A DNA stretch of 14,100 nt from JBCCSZ01 sp039199225 (GTDB lineage Bacteria; Bacteroidota; Bacteroidia; Chitinophagales; Saprospiraceae). Positions 13,629-14,100 of this stretch are shown here, in pieces; within the stretch, counting starts at the first letter, position 1, and every line of letters begins with the position of its first letter. The position numbers and the translations under genes are program-made. Below the pieces are notes generated by a model. That model was not told the DNA's origin and made no database searches. It saw only the letters and a list, made by a program, of their open reading frames with translations. The stretch spans positions 1-14,100 of the forward strand of contig JBCCSZ010000210.1 of NCBI GenBank assembly GCA_039199225.1, in the 5' to 3' direction.

Positions 13629-14100
13629 AGCGATCGCCATACTTGTTGAAAAAATAGAAGCGTATCCTCCAAATGCTGCTCCCAATATGACCATTCGTGG
13701 CCACCGGGAAATTCTTCATATTGGTGTGGAATCCCCGCCTGCTCCAATTCGGCATGCAGCAATCGATTGGCGTCTAGCAGCGAATCTTCCGTACCACAAT
13801 CAAATCGGAAAGGTGGCAATCGGCCCGACCGATCTCTGAGCACATCGATGAGGTCTCTCTCTCTGGTGTCAACCCGTCCCAAATCAATTTCCTCGTCGAT
13901 AAATTGGCTTAGGTCTTGAAGACGAGTGACGGAAGACAAACCGGAAAAGGCCCGAAAGCGATCAGGATATTTGGCTCCCAGCCGCATCGCACCATATCCA
14001 CCCATCGAGAGCCCCGCCAGAAACATTGGTGAATCTGCTGTGGCTTGACCGATCATTTCTCTTACGGCCCGGGGTACCTCCTCTACAATCCATTGCTCAA
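13625..14100 (-). CDS. alpha/beta-hydrolase esterase (PF00756, esterase D-like), partial
   Basis: The gene enters from the right edge; 157 C-terminal residues are visible and the true start lies beyond the window, because the frame stays open upstream of the first internal ATG (14056). The nucleophile elbow GLSMGGYGAMRL carries the catalytic Ser, the Asp is in CGTEDSLLDAN, and the His is in GGHEWSYWEQHL. All three fit the putative-esterase family that includes esterase D/S-formylglutathione hydrolase, feruloyl and acetyl-xylan esterases, and mycolyltransferases. HEWSYWEQ is typical of the short bacterial tributyrin-esterase-like branch. Without the N-terminus I cannot tell whether it is secreted. 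The TAG at 13627-13625 overlaps egtD's stop head-on. Confidence 0.87.
   Translation of the reverse strand, partial: EQWIVEEVPRAVREMIGQATADSPMFLAGLSMGGYGAMRLGAKYPDRFRAFSGLSSVTRLQDLSQFIDEEIDLGRVDTRERDLIDVLRDRSGRLPPFRFDCGTEDSLLDANRLLHAELEQAGIPHQYEEFPGGHEWSYWEQHLEDTLLFFQQVWRSL

Overview
The window reads as an ordinary, gene-dense piece of a Bacteroidota chromosome, most likely from the Saprospiria/Cytophagia side of the phylum. That placement is an inference. It rests on several TAnnTTTG-type -7 promoter elements, start codons mostly without Shine-Dalgarno sequences, a RecO without the zinc-finger cysteines, a Bacteroidota-style secreted small beta-barrel protein, and the family types present (BaiN/HI0933 flavoprotein, M3B oligoendopeptidase, three-domain PaaE-like reductase). 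I see no integrase, transposase, tRNA, rRNA or CRISPR array.

Layout. Positions 1-154 hold the 3' end of an unidentified + strand gene. It faces a DUF2853 gene (248-586, -), with an imperfect nested dyad between them. After a divergent promoter region come an arylamine N-acetyltransferase (873-1631, +) and, tail to tail with overlapping stops, a four-gene - strand cluster from 5239 down to 1628: WecA/MraY-family sugar-phosphate transferase, CrcB fluoride channel, tryptophan 2,3-dioxygenase, BaiN-like flavoprotein. Its junctions are a 1-nt stop/start overlap, then gaps of 25 and 15 nt. Further right are an M3 oligoendopeptidase (5456-7186, -), a 354-bp gap, and a PaaE-like ferredoxin-NAD(P)H reductase (7541-8647, +).

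The interval between the reductase and the convergent gene at 8878 is the most unusual sequence here. It has seven head-to-tail octamers, an 11-bp palindrome, five octamers in the opposite orientation and a GC-rich mini-hairpin, followed by a clear intrinsic terminator for the - strand gene. That gene encodes a secreted protein with two lipocalin-like repeats. It diverges from a small predicted outer-membrane beta-barrel gene, which is followed closely by recO.

The right end holds an egtB-egtD pair that abuts with no spacer and encodes two central steps of ergothioneine synthesis. A PF00756-type esterase (-) shares the CTAG stop palindrome with egtD and runs off the right edge.

Most genes are housekeeping or metabolic. 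No defence, toxin or mobile system was found. The best candidates for a second look are the octamer inverted array, the duplicated secreted protein and the C-terminus of EgtB.
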